A DNA stretch of 64,000 bases from positions 1 to 64,000 of the forward strand of contig WNNJ02002647.1 in assembly GCA_012934845.2 (NCBI GenBank). The letters run 5' to 3'. Source of the DNA: Pomphorhynchus laevis. Lineage: Eukaryota; Acanthocephala; Palaeacanthocephala; Echinorhynchida; Pomphorhynchidae. Both the position numbers and the translations under genes were made by a program. This document shows, piece after piece, positions 11,751-20,063 of this stretch. Every line of letters starts with the position of its first letter. Positions within the stretch are counted from its first letter, which is position 1. The notes under the pieces were generated by a model. The model did no database searches and was not told the DNA's origin. It saw only the letters and a list, made by a program, of their open reading frames with translations.

Positions 11751-12470
11751 AAACGAAGGCGAGAAATAAAAAAGATTTATTTTAACGTTGCAAATGCGTG
11801 CCAGCGCACGCTTACATGACCACAGCAAAACAAAAATGTGAATCATGTGTCGAGAAGGTGTGAACGGAGGAGGTGTTTGAATGTGATAAAGGAGGGAGAG
11901 CGCCGGATGTCCATAGGGAGTTGATTCCAGGCGAGTGAGGCGGCGACGAGGAAGGATCGGAGACAATAGTTATTGGAGTAATTAGGAACGTGGAGTAAGA
12001 GGGTATGACGTGAACGCAGCCATAGCAAGGTGCGGCGAGTGTCGTCTAAGAAAGGAAGGTTGATGAACGAAGGGGAGCCGACAGCGATGAGACAAAAAGT
12101 TACGAGAAGAAGGCGGAGTTTGATGCGGATGTTGCTAGTGGGTCAGGAGAGTTAAGCAAAATATGTGGATATGTGGTCAAAGCGAGACGAAAGAGTACTC
12201 GAGCGGGGGAGTTGATATGCGTTGTAGGGGTAGGATAATGGATTTTGGAGAATTGGCGAAAAGGCTAAGTCAGCGATCGATTTTAGGGAAAAGAAGCGAT
12301 GATAGAAGATACACACAAGAACGGAAGTCGACAAGGGGTCGCATACGGCGGATGTCATTGAGAATTATGTTAGACGAATGGACCTTGTCACGGATGAAGG
12401 GTTTAAGGGAAAGTTGATCATCGAAATGGAAGCCTAAGAAAGTGAGATTGTGTACTATGGGGATGATCGA

Positions 12471-13235
12471 TTAGCCAAAAAATACAGTGGGATGAGATAT
12501 GTTTGGTTTAACAGGAAGGATCCACATTATTTTAGACTTGTCGGGGTTTAGAACGATATGGAGATTGGAGAGAAGTTCGTAGATAGAAGAAAGACAGTTG
12601 GAGGCAGAAATGCCAATATCGTGTATGCGTTGTGCGGGTGCATGAGCATAGATGAGGATGTCATCGGCGTATTGGATGACGTTAAAGGAAAAAGGTTTGA
12701 TAAACGGAGAGAGATCGCCAAGCAGAAGAGAGAAAAGCAGGGGACCTAGGACTGAACCTTGTGGGACCCCGCAAAAAATAGGGATGGGAGGGGAGGATGA
12801 TGAATTAGAACAGACGCGAAAGGAATGGTCGGAGGAGGAAGAAAAGCCGTAATCATAACGAAGGCGAGAAAGGAGGACGGAGTGGTCGACAATGTCGAAG
12901 GCGAAGTAGGGGTCGAGGTAAATGAGAACACTATATAGAGCCTTGTCTTGAGAAATGAGTAAGTCGTTGTAAACTTTTATGCAGGCGATTTCTGTGGAGT
13001 GATTAGAGCGGAAAGCGGTTTGGAAAGGAGGGTACAGATTGGATGACGAGAGATAAGCGTTGACCTGTATTAAGATGAGGCCTTCTAAGAGCTTAGAACG
13101 AGTAGAGAGTAGTGAAATGGGTCGATAGCTAGAAGAAAGGGAGGGGTCGAGCGATTGTTTCTTTAGTAGGGGACGAACGATTGCGGATTTCCAGTGTGAT
13201 GGAAATATACGACTGCGGATGGACAAGTTAAACAA
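12471..13235 (-). CDS. LINE-B reverse transcriptase fragment (254 aa)
   Basis: This is the polymerase part of a CR1/L2-type LINE protein. Motifs in order: SSYRPISLLS (residues 35-44), FQTAFRSNHSTE (71-82), the first catalytic Asp in LDPYFAFD (107-114, normally LDLSSAFD), FCGVPQGSVLGP (154-165) and the catalytic YADD (189-192). Compared with the copy at 30,799-31,770, about nine residues between the AFD motif and SFRVC are deleted in frame. The frame opens inside the element, so the start Met is arbitrary. The element has lost its N-terminal half, so no active protein is expected. Confidence 0.85.
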   Translation of the reverse strand: MFNLSIRSRIFPSHWKSAIVRPLLKKQSLDPSLSSSYRPISLLSTRSKLLEGLILIQVNAYLSSSNLYPPFQTAFRSNHSTEIACIKVYNDLLISQDKALYSVLIYLDPYFAFDIVDHSVLLSRLRYDYGFSSSSDHSFRVCSNSSSSPPIPIFCGVPQGSVLGPLLFSLLLGDLSPFIKPFSFNVIQYADDILIYAHAPAQRIHDIGISASNCLSSIYELLSNLHIVLNPDKSKIMWILPVKPNISHPTVFFG

Positions 13236-13756
13236 GGTGATGAGGAAAGGGGATATCGATGAGCATATGGATTTAAATGAGGGTAGGTAGTGGATCTGCA
13301 GGTTAGGTTTTGTTGGGCAAGGACATGAGGACAGATGATACTTCGGCAGATGAAACAGGGAGAATATGAGAGTGCCGGAAGGATGAGAGTAGACTGGGCA
13401 GAGTGGGATAGAATGGAGACTGGGGTGTGAGAGAGCAACGTGGATACTTTAGTCTGGAGAAATGACGAATAATCATTGGCATTGATGTTGCAAGGTGTAG
13501 AGGAACGAGCCAGGATTGAGTTAAAAGTATGCCAGAGAGTCTTAGAGTTGAATGAAGTAATGATTTTATGCTGCCAGAAGGAGTTGCATTTGGTACGTAG
13601 TAGGTGGAGATGAGACCGGCGAAGAGCAAGATAGGAATCACGGAAAGACGGAGTGATCGAGCGGAAATCACGTCTGAGAGAGCGGTGATATACTCGTAAT
13701 GCATGACGGAGTCGACGCTTTGAGAGTAGGTACTGGATGTCCAAACATGGGCGCAC
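13163..13756 (-). pseudogene. LINE-B endonuclease-RT linker, frame-shifted
   Basis: A 197-codon minus-strand frame, MRPCLDIQYLLSKRRLRHA onward, contains the basic KCNSFWQHKI...SKTLWHTFNSI segment that in CR1/L2-like LINEs joins the endonuclease to the RT (usually xFWxxxN). It overlaps the RT frame in another phase, so at least one frameshift lies near 13.2 kb. The plus-strand copy at 30.3 kb shows matching sequence. Confidence 0.65.
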
Positions 13757-13925
13757 GGTGCAAGCGACGGTGTGGGTAAGGCTTGAAGGGCAAGAGAAGA
13801 CCGAGAATGGATGTGAGTTAAGAGTCGAAAAGAAAGGCGAGATCGTGAGGAGAGGAATATGTTATTGTTGGATAGGATAGAGAAGATTTGAGTAAGGCAG
13901 AGCGGAGAAGGAAGTGGTCAAGATT

Positions 13926-14055
13926 TCTCCAACAACTATGGTCTCCGATCCTTCCTCGTCGCTGCCCTACTCACCTGAAATCAACTTCCTTTGACGTCCC
14001 AGGGCAGGTGTAACAACAAATTATATTTTATATTATTATTTATTATTATTATAGT
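13926..14055 (+). mobile_element. LINE-B-like 3' end fragment
   Basis: Plus-strand sequence CCAACAACTATGGTCTCCG...CTGAAATCAACTTCC matches the last coding part of LINE-B (compare 31,798-31,870). It is followed by CCAGGGCAGGTGTAACAAC and a TTA-rich tail up to about 14,055. The same CCAGGGAAGGTGTAACAAC is seen at 20,118, so this is the 3' end of a LINE-B subfamily ending in a TTA microsatellite. Confidence 0.65.
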
Positions 14056-15256
14056 GTTACTCGATCAAATCCTGCCCCAAATTACAAAACAGGATCTGCC
14101 TGATCCAATCAACAGCATATTGACAAGTCCTATTAAAATGGGTGGCATTGGCATTATGGATCCTATATTTACCTTTAAGTCTGATCTCGAAGCCTCGGAG
14201 CATATGTGCTCCACTTATTCATTTGGGCTCAAGGGCGAGGGATTAAAGTCGTTACAGCAAACCTATGCAGCTCAAATCGCCAAGACGCGCAAAGATGCAT
14301 TCACACTCCGACTTAACCAAGCTCTTCGTTTTGTTCCCGAAATTACCAAACGTGCACTTGAATATGCCAAGTACCCCGGCTCCTCAAACTGGCTCACTGC
14401 TGGTGCTTCTGAAGAGCTCCACCACCACCTTTCTGCGAGTGAATTTCGAGATGGCATCGCAACGCGCTATGGATTTGAACCACCAGACATGCCCGCCCTG
14501 TGTATCTGCAAAGAAGAAACAAGCCTTAGTCACGTGCTCTCTTGTAAACGTGGAGGCTTCCAGATCGTGCGACACAATATCATTCGCGACATCCTCGCTG
14601 ACGAGCTTAGTTCGGTCTGTTATGGGGTTGCAACCGAACCCACACTAACTGCAGTCAATGATCCCTCGTGTCTCGAAAGGGCATCAACTTGCTGCGACAC
14701 CAACGCAAGACTAGATGTAATCTGTACGGGCCTATCAGTAGACCGCTTCCAGCGAACGTTCTTCGACGTTTCCGTTCTTAACAACCATGCTGGTTCCTAC
14801 TCCGCGTCGGCAGAAAACGCTTTTGCATACCACGAAGCCCGGAAGAGCTCAAAATACTCTGAAAGAATCACCCAAATCAAAAGGGGATCGTTTATACCCT
14901 TCATCCTATCTGCGTCTGGAGATCTGGGAAAATGTGCACTTTCGGCCTTGCAGCGGATCGCACAACTCAAGTCAATAAACAACGATCAGATTTCGTACAG
15001 CCAACACATACAGCGAATCAAAACAAGATTGAGTATAGCCATATGCCGTGCATCCTCTTTGTGCATAAGGGGCTTCCGATCCAGCAAGGGGCATCCCGTA
15101 TACTCAGCAGACAACCATCAAGCTGATACAATATCCAAAAAGACATCTAATCGCCAAGCTACAGATAGCCCGAATCCGTCGAACAATGCTCGAGCGATCC
15201 GATGGAATGATGAAGACGGCGGCACGTTGTGTACCTCCCTTGTGGATCTAAAGTAA
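13991..15256 (+). CDS. C-terminal endonuclease domain of an R2-like retroelement (421 aa)
   Basis: From about residue 25 this matches the C-terminal part of RT proteins with a restriction-like endonuclease. Visible parts: MGGIGIMDP (50-58); SSNWLTAG (131-138) and FRDGIATRYG (152-161); a Cys/His knuckle C171-x-C173...H181-xxx-C185, then GGFQIVRHN (188-196); a PD-(D/E)xK-like set, LD (241-242), FFDVSV (257-262) and a Lys-rich HEARKSSKY (281-289). The domain nicks DNA for target-primed reverse transcription. The RT itself is absent because the insertion is 5'-truncated near 14,056; the first ~22 residues are translated from the preceding LINE-B tail. The frame is intact for nearly 400 codons, so it is young. 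The same C-terminal architecture is common in cnidarian and other invertebrate RT proteins. Assignment to the R2/R4/NeSL group is inference. Confidence 0.75.
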   Translation: MTSQGRCNNKLYFILLFIIIIVLLDQILPQITKQDLPDPINSILTSPIKMGGIGIMDPIFTFKSDLEASEHMCSTYSFGLKGEGLKSLQQTYAAQIAKTRKDAFTLRLNQALRFVPEITKRALEYAKYPGSSNWLTAGASEELHHHLSASEFRDGIATRYGFEPPDMPALCICKEETSLSHVLSCKRGGFQIVRHNIIRDILADELSSVCYGVATEPTLTAVNDPSCLERASTCCDTNARLDVICTGLSVDRFQRTFFDVSVLNNHAGSYSASAENAFAYHEARKSSKYSERITQIKRGSFIPFILSASGDLGKCALSALQRIAQLKSINNDQISYSQHIQRIKTRLSIAICRASSLCIRGFRSSKGHPVYSADNHQADTISKKTSNRQATDSPNPSNNARAIRWNDEDGGTLCTSLVDLK

Positions 15257-15345
15257 CAAAAAAAAATTCTGGAATTTAATTAACCTGGCCCATTTGCGGG
15301 AACCTGTTTTTCTGTACAAATAAATCTATTAATTAAAAAAAAATA
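14056..15345 (+). mobile_element. 5'-truncated retroelement carrying the endonuclease ORF
   Basis: It starts abruptly after the TTA microsatellite of the preceding LINE-B fragment. It ends with CCCATTTGCGGGAACC, TTTCTGTACAAATAAATC and an A-run at about 15,337-15,345. There it meets LINE-E tail to tail. The 3' hairpin CCC-ATTTGC-GGG resembles the one in LINE-E. Confidence 0.7.
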
Positions 15346-15408
15346 TAGTGTACAAGTTACTAGCCGCAAATGGCTGTTTCAACTGTTCACAAATTACATT
15401 TTAAAATA

Positions 15409-17073
15409 TCAATTAAAATACATCCACGAATCCAAATTAGAGTTCACAATCCACTTCAGCAGCATCTTCTTGAAGTGTCTATTGCTAGTAGCATTGACGA
15501 CGTCTTCAGGCAGCGAATTCCAAACATTCAATGCGCGGTGGGAAAGCCTACTCACACTCCTTATTTTGCCATGGGGGAATTTAAATAACGTAAGGGAGTG
15601 ACCTCTGCGACGCGAATTTCTCAATTTTATCGAATTGGATGGGAACCCCTCTTTTCCACGAACCAAATGCCACATCGCTACAAGATCTAAATATAGTAGC
15701 CTCTGGGCCGTTGAAGGCATTTTTAAGCAAGCTAGGCGCTCATTGTAAGAATAAAGAGATGTAATGCAAAGTTTGGTTCCTCTACGTAGAATCGACTCGG
15801 TCTTTTTCATCTCAGCCTTGGTGGATGGAAAAGTTGATGCGATGCAGTATTCCACATGCGGACGGACTAACGCACAGTAGAGATGCTTAAATAATTTTGG
15901 ATGCAGCTTACTAAATGTGTTCTTAATACAATACAAGGCCTTCATGGCTTTACCGTAGATATAATCGGTATTCGGTCGTGTTTTAAGGTCGTTATTCAAA
16001 ATAATCCCTAGGTCTCTATGAACAGAAATGTTGTGAAGCTTATAACATCCTAAATAGAATTCATGATCAGATTTACATTTGCCGAGTTTCATATGAACGC
16101 ACTTATCTACATTTATGGTCATACCGGTAGCACTGGTCCAGTCGTAGATTGTCTGGAGATCATGTTGTAGATGCCGGCCATCAGGATCTGAGATGCTATC
16201 GCACCACACTTTCACATTGTCTGCGAATGCCAGGCAGGGACTGTTTATGCGTAACAGAAGATCATTGAGAAATATAATAAAAAGCAAGGGATCAAGGACT
16301 GTACCTTGCGGATCTCCGGATTTAACTAACCTAGTAGAAGACATGCTATTGCCAACCCTCACCTGAAATGATCTCCCGTCCAAAAAATCACGAATCCAAT
16401 TGCATAACATGGAGGATACTCCGTAGTGTGCTAACAACCTAATCATCCCATCATGAGGGACGCGATCGAAGGCTTTCGAAAAATCAATAAAGATTATATC
16501 GAGTGAGCTACCAAAACTTAACGACTGGGTCCAAGTTTCGCGCGCGGTAAGCAAGTTCGTCAAACAAGAACGGGAGTGACGAAAACCATGTTGAGCGGAC
16601 GATAGTATACCAAGAGAGACAAGATGATCGTAGACTCTAGTGCTGATGGCGCGTTCGAGAACTTTGCACAGAGAAGAGGTTAAGCTTATTGGCCTATAAT
16701 CACCACAGGATGATGCAAAAATTTTTTTGGGAATAGGAACAACGGTTGCAGTTTTCCAATCTTCTGGGACACTGCCAGTGGCCAGAATTTTATCAAAGAT
16801 AATAGTCAGGAATGGTGCCAGGTAACTCGATAAAGCTTTGAGCAGGTATGGGGAGATGTCATCGGGGCCAGCTGCGCTAAAAGGACGAATATTATTGAGA
16901 TAATCTTGAATTTCAGTAACGCAAATTGGCCGGGATTCATTACGCGGAGGGATAGAGCACCCGTACCATATCATATGAGAATCGCAATGTGGTAAAGTGG
17001 ATAAAGAGAACGAGGATGCGAAGGTCTCAGCTATATCAGTTTCATTTGTAACCAAGCCACATTCAGAGTGCAC
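15409..17073 (-). CDS. LINE-E ORF2, reverse transcriptase half (554 aa)
   Basis: RT motifs in order: AAGPDDISPYLLK (67-79), DWKTATVVPIPKK (105-117), DYRPISLTS (125-133), QHGFRHSRSCLTNLL (161-175), IFIDFSKAFD (194-203, Asp197), KSGDPQGTVLDPLLF (251-265) and FADN (283-286). Two changes touch conserved sites: the usual G-V-PQG-S-V-L-G-P reads GDPQGTVLDP, and the second Asp of the F/YADD box is Asn286. Polymerase activity is therefore doubtful even though the frame is open. The C-terminal region (WHLVRGKEG, NSRRRGHSLTL, SHRALNVWNSLPEDVV) is the usual CR1/L2 tail. Confidence 0.9.
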   Translation of the reverse strand: MHSECGLVTNETDIAETFASSFSLSTLPHCDSHMIWYGCSIPPRNESRPICVTEIQDYLNNIRPFSAAGPDDISPYLLKALSSYLAPFLTIIFDKILATGSVPEDWKTATVVPIPKKIFASSCGDYRPISLTSSLCKVLERAISTRVYDHLVSLGILSSAQHGFRHSRSCLTNLLTARETWTQSLSFGSSLDIIFIDFSKAFDRVPHDGMIRLLAHYGVSSMLCNWIRDFLDGRSFQVRVGNSMSSTRLVKSGDPQGTVLDPLLFIIFLNDLLLRINSPCLAFADNVKVWCDSISDPDGRHLQHDLQTIYDWTSATGMTINVDKCVHMKLGKCKSDHEFYLGCYKLHNISVHRDLGIILNNDLKTRPNTDYIYGKAMKALYCIKNTFSKLHPKLFKHLYCALVRPHVEYCIASTFPSTKAEMKKTESILRRGTKLCITSLYSYNERLACLKMPSTAQRLLYLDLVAMWHLVRGKEGFPSNSIKLRNSRRRGHSLTLFKFPHGKIRSVSRLSHRALNVWNSLPEDVVNATSNRHFKKMLLKWIVNSNLDSWMYFN

Positions 17074-18392
17074 ATGCTTGATTGCAGAGTTGAGCGTTCC
17101 GTTTTGCCGAGCATATGACCAAAATAGCTTGGGGTTGCGATTAACTTCCTGATGATTGTAGATTCGAATTTATCACGTTTTAACGTTTTCATACGAGTAC
17201 AGATGTTCCTAAGATACCTATAAATGTTGGCGTAATACGGAAGCGAACGAGATAACTTCCAAAGACGATTTCGTACTCGCAACATCAATCTCAGGTCCTT
17301 ATCGAACCAAACAGGATATTTAGTATTTGGCGAGATGATACGCTTTGGTGCAAACACGTCAGAAATACCTAAAAGGTAATCCCCAATCACTTTTAGTGAG
17401 ACTTCTTTAGTATTTGTTAAAGATAGTGGACGACGTTGACAGAAAGATAAAATTTGCTCATCAAGCACTTTTGACCAAACCCGTTTTACGATGGGAGCCG
17501 TAAAATGGCGGAATTTAAAGTTTGGGGTGACCTGTAGTGATAGCACGCAGTGGTCAGAGTTACCTATCGGTGGAAGATAATCCACTCGAGCTATGTCTTC
17601 AAGACGTTTGGAAAAAACCAAGTCAAGTATAGTATCATTATTATGGGAAGAAAATCGTGTGGGCTCTTGAATGTGTTGTACTAGTAAGAGTTCATCAGCG
17701 AGGAAGTGGGAGATTTCTCTTTCTACGACGGTGCCATCATCAAATATTGTTTGCCGCCAATCTGATCTAGGTAGGTTGAAGTCTCCTAGAAGAAGGAAAT
17801 GAGAACTGATACTTATCGATCGCAATACTGACTTCAGAAGATTACAATCAGTGATCATAGAAGGTGAGCGATATACAACGCAGAGACTGATACCAACACG
17901 ATCATACCCAATATGAAAGGTAATACTCTCGAACGAGCCTTGCGGATCACAAACTTGATCGATGCCAGAAATTAGCAAATGGTCTCGAACGTACACTGCA
18001 ACACCGCCCCCTCGCATACTGGACCTCCTGTCCCCTCGAAGTAGACGATAACCTGGAATATTTACAGTGGCATCCAAGATGTGTTCATGTAGCCATGACT
18101 CACTAACACAGAATATATCATACGCATTAACCTCAACATGGTATCGAAGCTCTACAAGTTGTGCAGGAAGACTTCGTAAATTTGAATAACCTACCGATAA
18201 ATAGCAACGAGTTGCATTGGAATCCTTTTTGGTTTTACTAAGGCACGGTCTATCAAATACAATCAGATACCCTAAGGAATGGTCAGTGTTCTCTGAATTT
18301 ACATGGAAACAGGGGTCCCGACAGTTAAAGGAGCCAACTGTTTCCAACGTACGACAGGACGCCACTTGACAACCCGAAAATCCCGTATGCAT
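17031..18392 (-). CDS. LINE-E ORF2, endonuclease half (453 aa)
   Basis: This is an apurinic/apyrimidinic-like endonuclease that nicks genomic DNA for target-primed reverse transcription. Catalytic-motif order is complete: YSNLRSL (69-75, Asn71), CVSESWLHE (95-103, Glu98), VVYRSP (172-177), LLLGDFNLP (200-208, Asp204 and Asn206) and NSDHCVLSL (278-286, Asp280-His281). After residue about 330 comes the basic linker towards the RT. From about residue 410 the frame departs from the family: the linker NRNPKLFWSYAR is found in the neighbouring frame. The true protein would continue into the RT frame at 17,073-15,409; a one-step frameshift separates them. Confidence 0.9.
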   Translation of the reverse strand: MHTGFSGCQVASCRTLETVGSFNCRDPCFHVNSENTDHSLGYLIVFDRPCLSKTKKDSNATRCYLSVGYSNLRSLPAQLVELRYHVEVNAYDIFCVSESWLHEHILDATVNIPGYRLLRGDRRSSMRGGGVAVYVRDHLLISGIDQVCDPQGSFESITFHIGYDRVGISLCVVYRSPSMITDCNLLKSVLRSISISSHFLLLGDFNLPRSDWRQTIFDDGTVVEREISHFLADELLLVQHIQEPTRFSSHNNDTILDLVFSKRLEDIARVDYLPPIGNSDHCVLSLQVTPNFKFRHFTAPIVKRVWSKVLDEQILSFCQRRPLSLTNTKEVSLKVIGDYLLGISDVFAPKRIISPNTKYPVWFDKDLRLMLRVRNRLWKLSRSLPYYANIYRYLRNICTRMKTLKRDKFESTIIRKLIATPSYFGHMLGKTERSTLQSSMCTLNVAWLQMKLI

Positions 18393-19516
18393 ATATTAGC
18401 CTCACCTTGAGAAAGCCGGTGTCTCAATTCGATGTTTGCTTTTCGTAATTGTAATCGCTCATCTGGCGAAAGGTCACGAAGGATACGAAATGGCAACCCC
18501 CTAAGACGATATCCACGTGATAACAACATGCGCACATGATCACTAGAGGACAATATCACCTTCAACAGTCTTGGTTTCTCCTGTGTTCTTTTACCAAGCC
18601 GAAATAGCTTCTTCACGTGTATAGACGATGCTAACTCTTCATCACCTTCATGCAATAGATGGGATAATACCTTACGCAAAATAGACACGTCATGGTCCAT
18701 ATGTTCCTGTGAGTTTGCGGAATTGGACTCAGTAAGTTCGCTGAATAACACGCTATATGACCTGTCATAATGATGCCGAGTTATCTCAACCGACTTCGCA
18801 TGTCGAACTTCACTATTTTCTGTAGGGGAAAAGTTCGATGCTATATGGGTTGGGGATCTGTTGTCTGAAGACGTGCACAAGCTGGACGACGAATTTGCTT
18901 GGACACTGGTGTCATTGTTGTCGATAATTGGCTTATCACATGGTGCAACATTTATAAGAGCATGCTTTGAATTCAATGAAGTCCGTAAAACACTGTCGCC
19001 CATCCGGCATTGAGGCTCAACTTCAATGTTGGAACTTGTGGCATTTACTACTGATTTAGGAGGCAAGTAATTTTCTAGCGTAGATGAAATGATGTGCGAA
19101 TCGTCATCAGAAACTATCTTAGTAATCGTATATGACCTCTCATGTCCCCTTTTCCACACTCGAGTTGGCGTTGAAGCCACAGAAAGGCTATTATCATGTT
19201 GTGTTTTACTCTGGACGTGAGGGGAGATCTCTAGTTGATCGGCTTGTTTTGTGGTGTCTGTACATGAATTGGTACATTGGTTATTATCATTATCATCGGT
19301 AGGTTTGTTTTGCTCACTCCTCGTAGCCCTTCGTATATCAGCACTGCAAAAGCCGCACATGAATGATCGCAAGTGATATATCGCCTGATCTTTACTCTTG
19401 ACTTTGACAATGCTCCACACATCACAGTTTGGCGCATCGCAGCCTACTTCTAACTGAGTGTAACAGTCGTCAGATAATGAGTTATTGATTCTGCCCTTCT
19501 TATATTTTTTGGTCAT
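18299..19516 (-). CDS. LINE-E ORF1 protein (405 aa)
   Basis: This is the RNA-binding, particle-forming ORF1 protein of a CR1-type LINE. The N-terminus has a Cys/His cluster: C18, C26, C31, H48, C54 and C57 (CDAPNC then HLRSFMCGFC), resembling the PHD-like finger known from CR1 ORF1. Residues about 70-270 are low-complexity, rich in Ser, Asn and Asp. The C-terminal 120 residues contain VKKLFRLGKR, PRLLKVILSS and RDLSPDERLQLRKAN, a domain widely shared by CR1/L2 ORF1 proteins. The first ATG of the frame is used. Its end overlaps the start of ORF2, an arrangement seen in other LINEs. The frame is intact. Confidence 0.85.
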   Translation of the reverse strand: MTKKYKKGRINNSLSDDCYTQLEVGCDAPNCDVWSIVKVKSKDQAIYHLRSFMCGFCSADIRRATRSEQNKPTDDNDNNQCTNSCTDTTKQADQLEISPHVQSKTQHDNSLSVASTPTRVWKRGHERSYTITKIVSDDDSHIISSTLENYLPPKSVVNATSSNIEVEPQCRMGDSVLRTSLNSKHALINVAPCDKPIIDNNDTSVQANSSSSLCTSSDNRSPTHIASNFSPTENSEVRHAKSVEITRHHYDRSYSVLFSELTESNSANSQEHMDHDVSILRKVLSHLLHEGDEELASSIHVKKLFRLGKRTQEKPRLLKVILSSSDHVRMLLSRGYRLRGLPFRILRDLSPDERLQLRKANIELRHRLSQGEANICIRDFRVVKWRPVVRWKQLAPLTVGTPVSM

Positions 19517-19560
19517 TGTAATAGTGAGACAACGAGGTATTCGCTTTGTGTAAATTTGTA

Positions 19561-19900
19561 TGTTATTTTATCTCAAACGTTTTTTAAGCTGATCTGGAAC
19601 TGGATTGATCTGGAACTGGATTGATTGTAATTTGTGTATTTACTTTAGATCTCAAACTTTTTTAAGGTCAATATATTGACCTTAAAAAATATATTTGTAC
19701 ACTTTAAAGTGTCCCTGTTAAACAGCATTTTTATTAAAAGGAATTGTGCCTGATGCATGATTAAAATGCAATACGCACTGCCATGCGCAGAGCTTATGCT
19801 AAATTCCCTCTGATGATTCAGATTACAGGTAGTTCTGTTTTTTTCAGGCTAAAAACACTGTTTAAGCGTGTGTTATGGTGCCTATAAATGATTATTGTAG
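19561..19900. other. Short repeats upstream of LINE-E
   Basis: Two direct copies of CTGGAACTGGATTGAT lie near 19,590-19,625, and an inverted repeat TTAAGGTCAATATATTGACCTTAA near 19,662-19,685. No reading frame is supported. Confidence 0.55.
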
Positions 19901-19946
19901 TGACTGTACTAATGAGCTCCGTTAGAGCGAAACGCGTCTACCGTTG
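19901..19946 (+). ncRNA. Type I hammerhead-ribozyme-like motif
   Basis: The 46 bases fold as a minimal type I hammerhead. Stem I: 19,901-19,908 with 19,939-19,946, eight positions with one mismatch and two G-U pairs. Core box CTAATGA (19,909-19,915). Stem II: GCTC/GAGC (916-919 with 925-928) closed by CGTTA. Core GAAA (929-932). Stem III: a very short ACG/CGT. Cleavage would follow C19,938 (GTC). The canonical box is CTGATGA, so one invariant G is A here and self-cleavage is probably lost. Very short stem III hammerheads are known from Penelope-like elements and some satellite or SINE-like repeats. No protein remnant of such an element is visible next to it. Confidence 0.6.
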
Positions 19947-20063
19947 TTGAAGTTTGTCGTCACACATCGGATGACTGAGCATACGTAGCGACTTTGAATA
20001 TTGCGAAAATAATTCGGTTCTATTTCTTAGTATGTTGAGGATATATAGGATGCTGCCGGGTGT

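Larger units (their letters stand above)
11755..13925 (-). mobile_element. LINE-B copy 1, EN-to-RT linker plus RT and 3' end
   Basis: It runs from about 13,925 (where it abuts an oppositely oriented LINE-B piece) to the 3' stem-loop at 11,796-11,811 and a short A-rich tail near 11,760. The linker region between endonuclease and RT is at 13,163-13,756 and the RT core at 12,471-13,235. The 5' end, including most of the endonuclease and any ORF1, is missing. It stands head to tail with copy 2. Confidence 0.85.
15346..19560 (-). mobile_element. LINE-E, nearly complete CR1-like retrotransposon
   Basis: The copy reads leftwards: ORF1 (19,516-18,299), ORF2 endonuclease (18,392-17,031), ORF2 RT (17,073-15,409) and a short 3' UTR with AGCC-ATTTGC-GGCT (15,362-15,375), ending around 15,346. 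ORF1 and ORF2 overlap by 94 bases in different frames. ORF2 is split by a single frameshift around 17.14-17.16 kb, since the RT frame can be followed upstream to NRNPKLFWSYAR. The PHD-like zinc finger in ORF1 and the apurinic-type endonuclease with RT support the CR1 clade. Codon composition is richer in GC than the surroundings. Confidence 0.9.

Noticed and set aside
12163-12852. Several plus-strand frames opposite LINE-B
   Set aside because: They are antisense shadows of the LINE RT; no domain and biased Arg/Glu/Gly composition.
14265-15126. Extra frames overlapping the endonuclease ORF on both strands
   Set aside because: The 13,991-15,256 frame has the conserved motifs; the others are out-of-phase readings.
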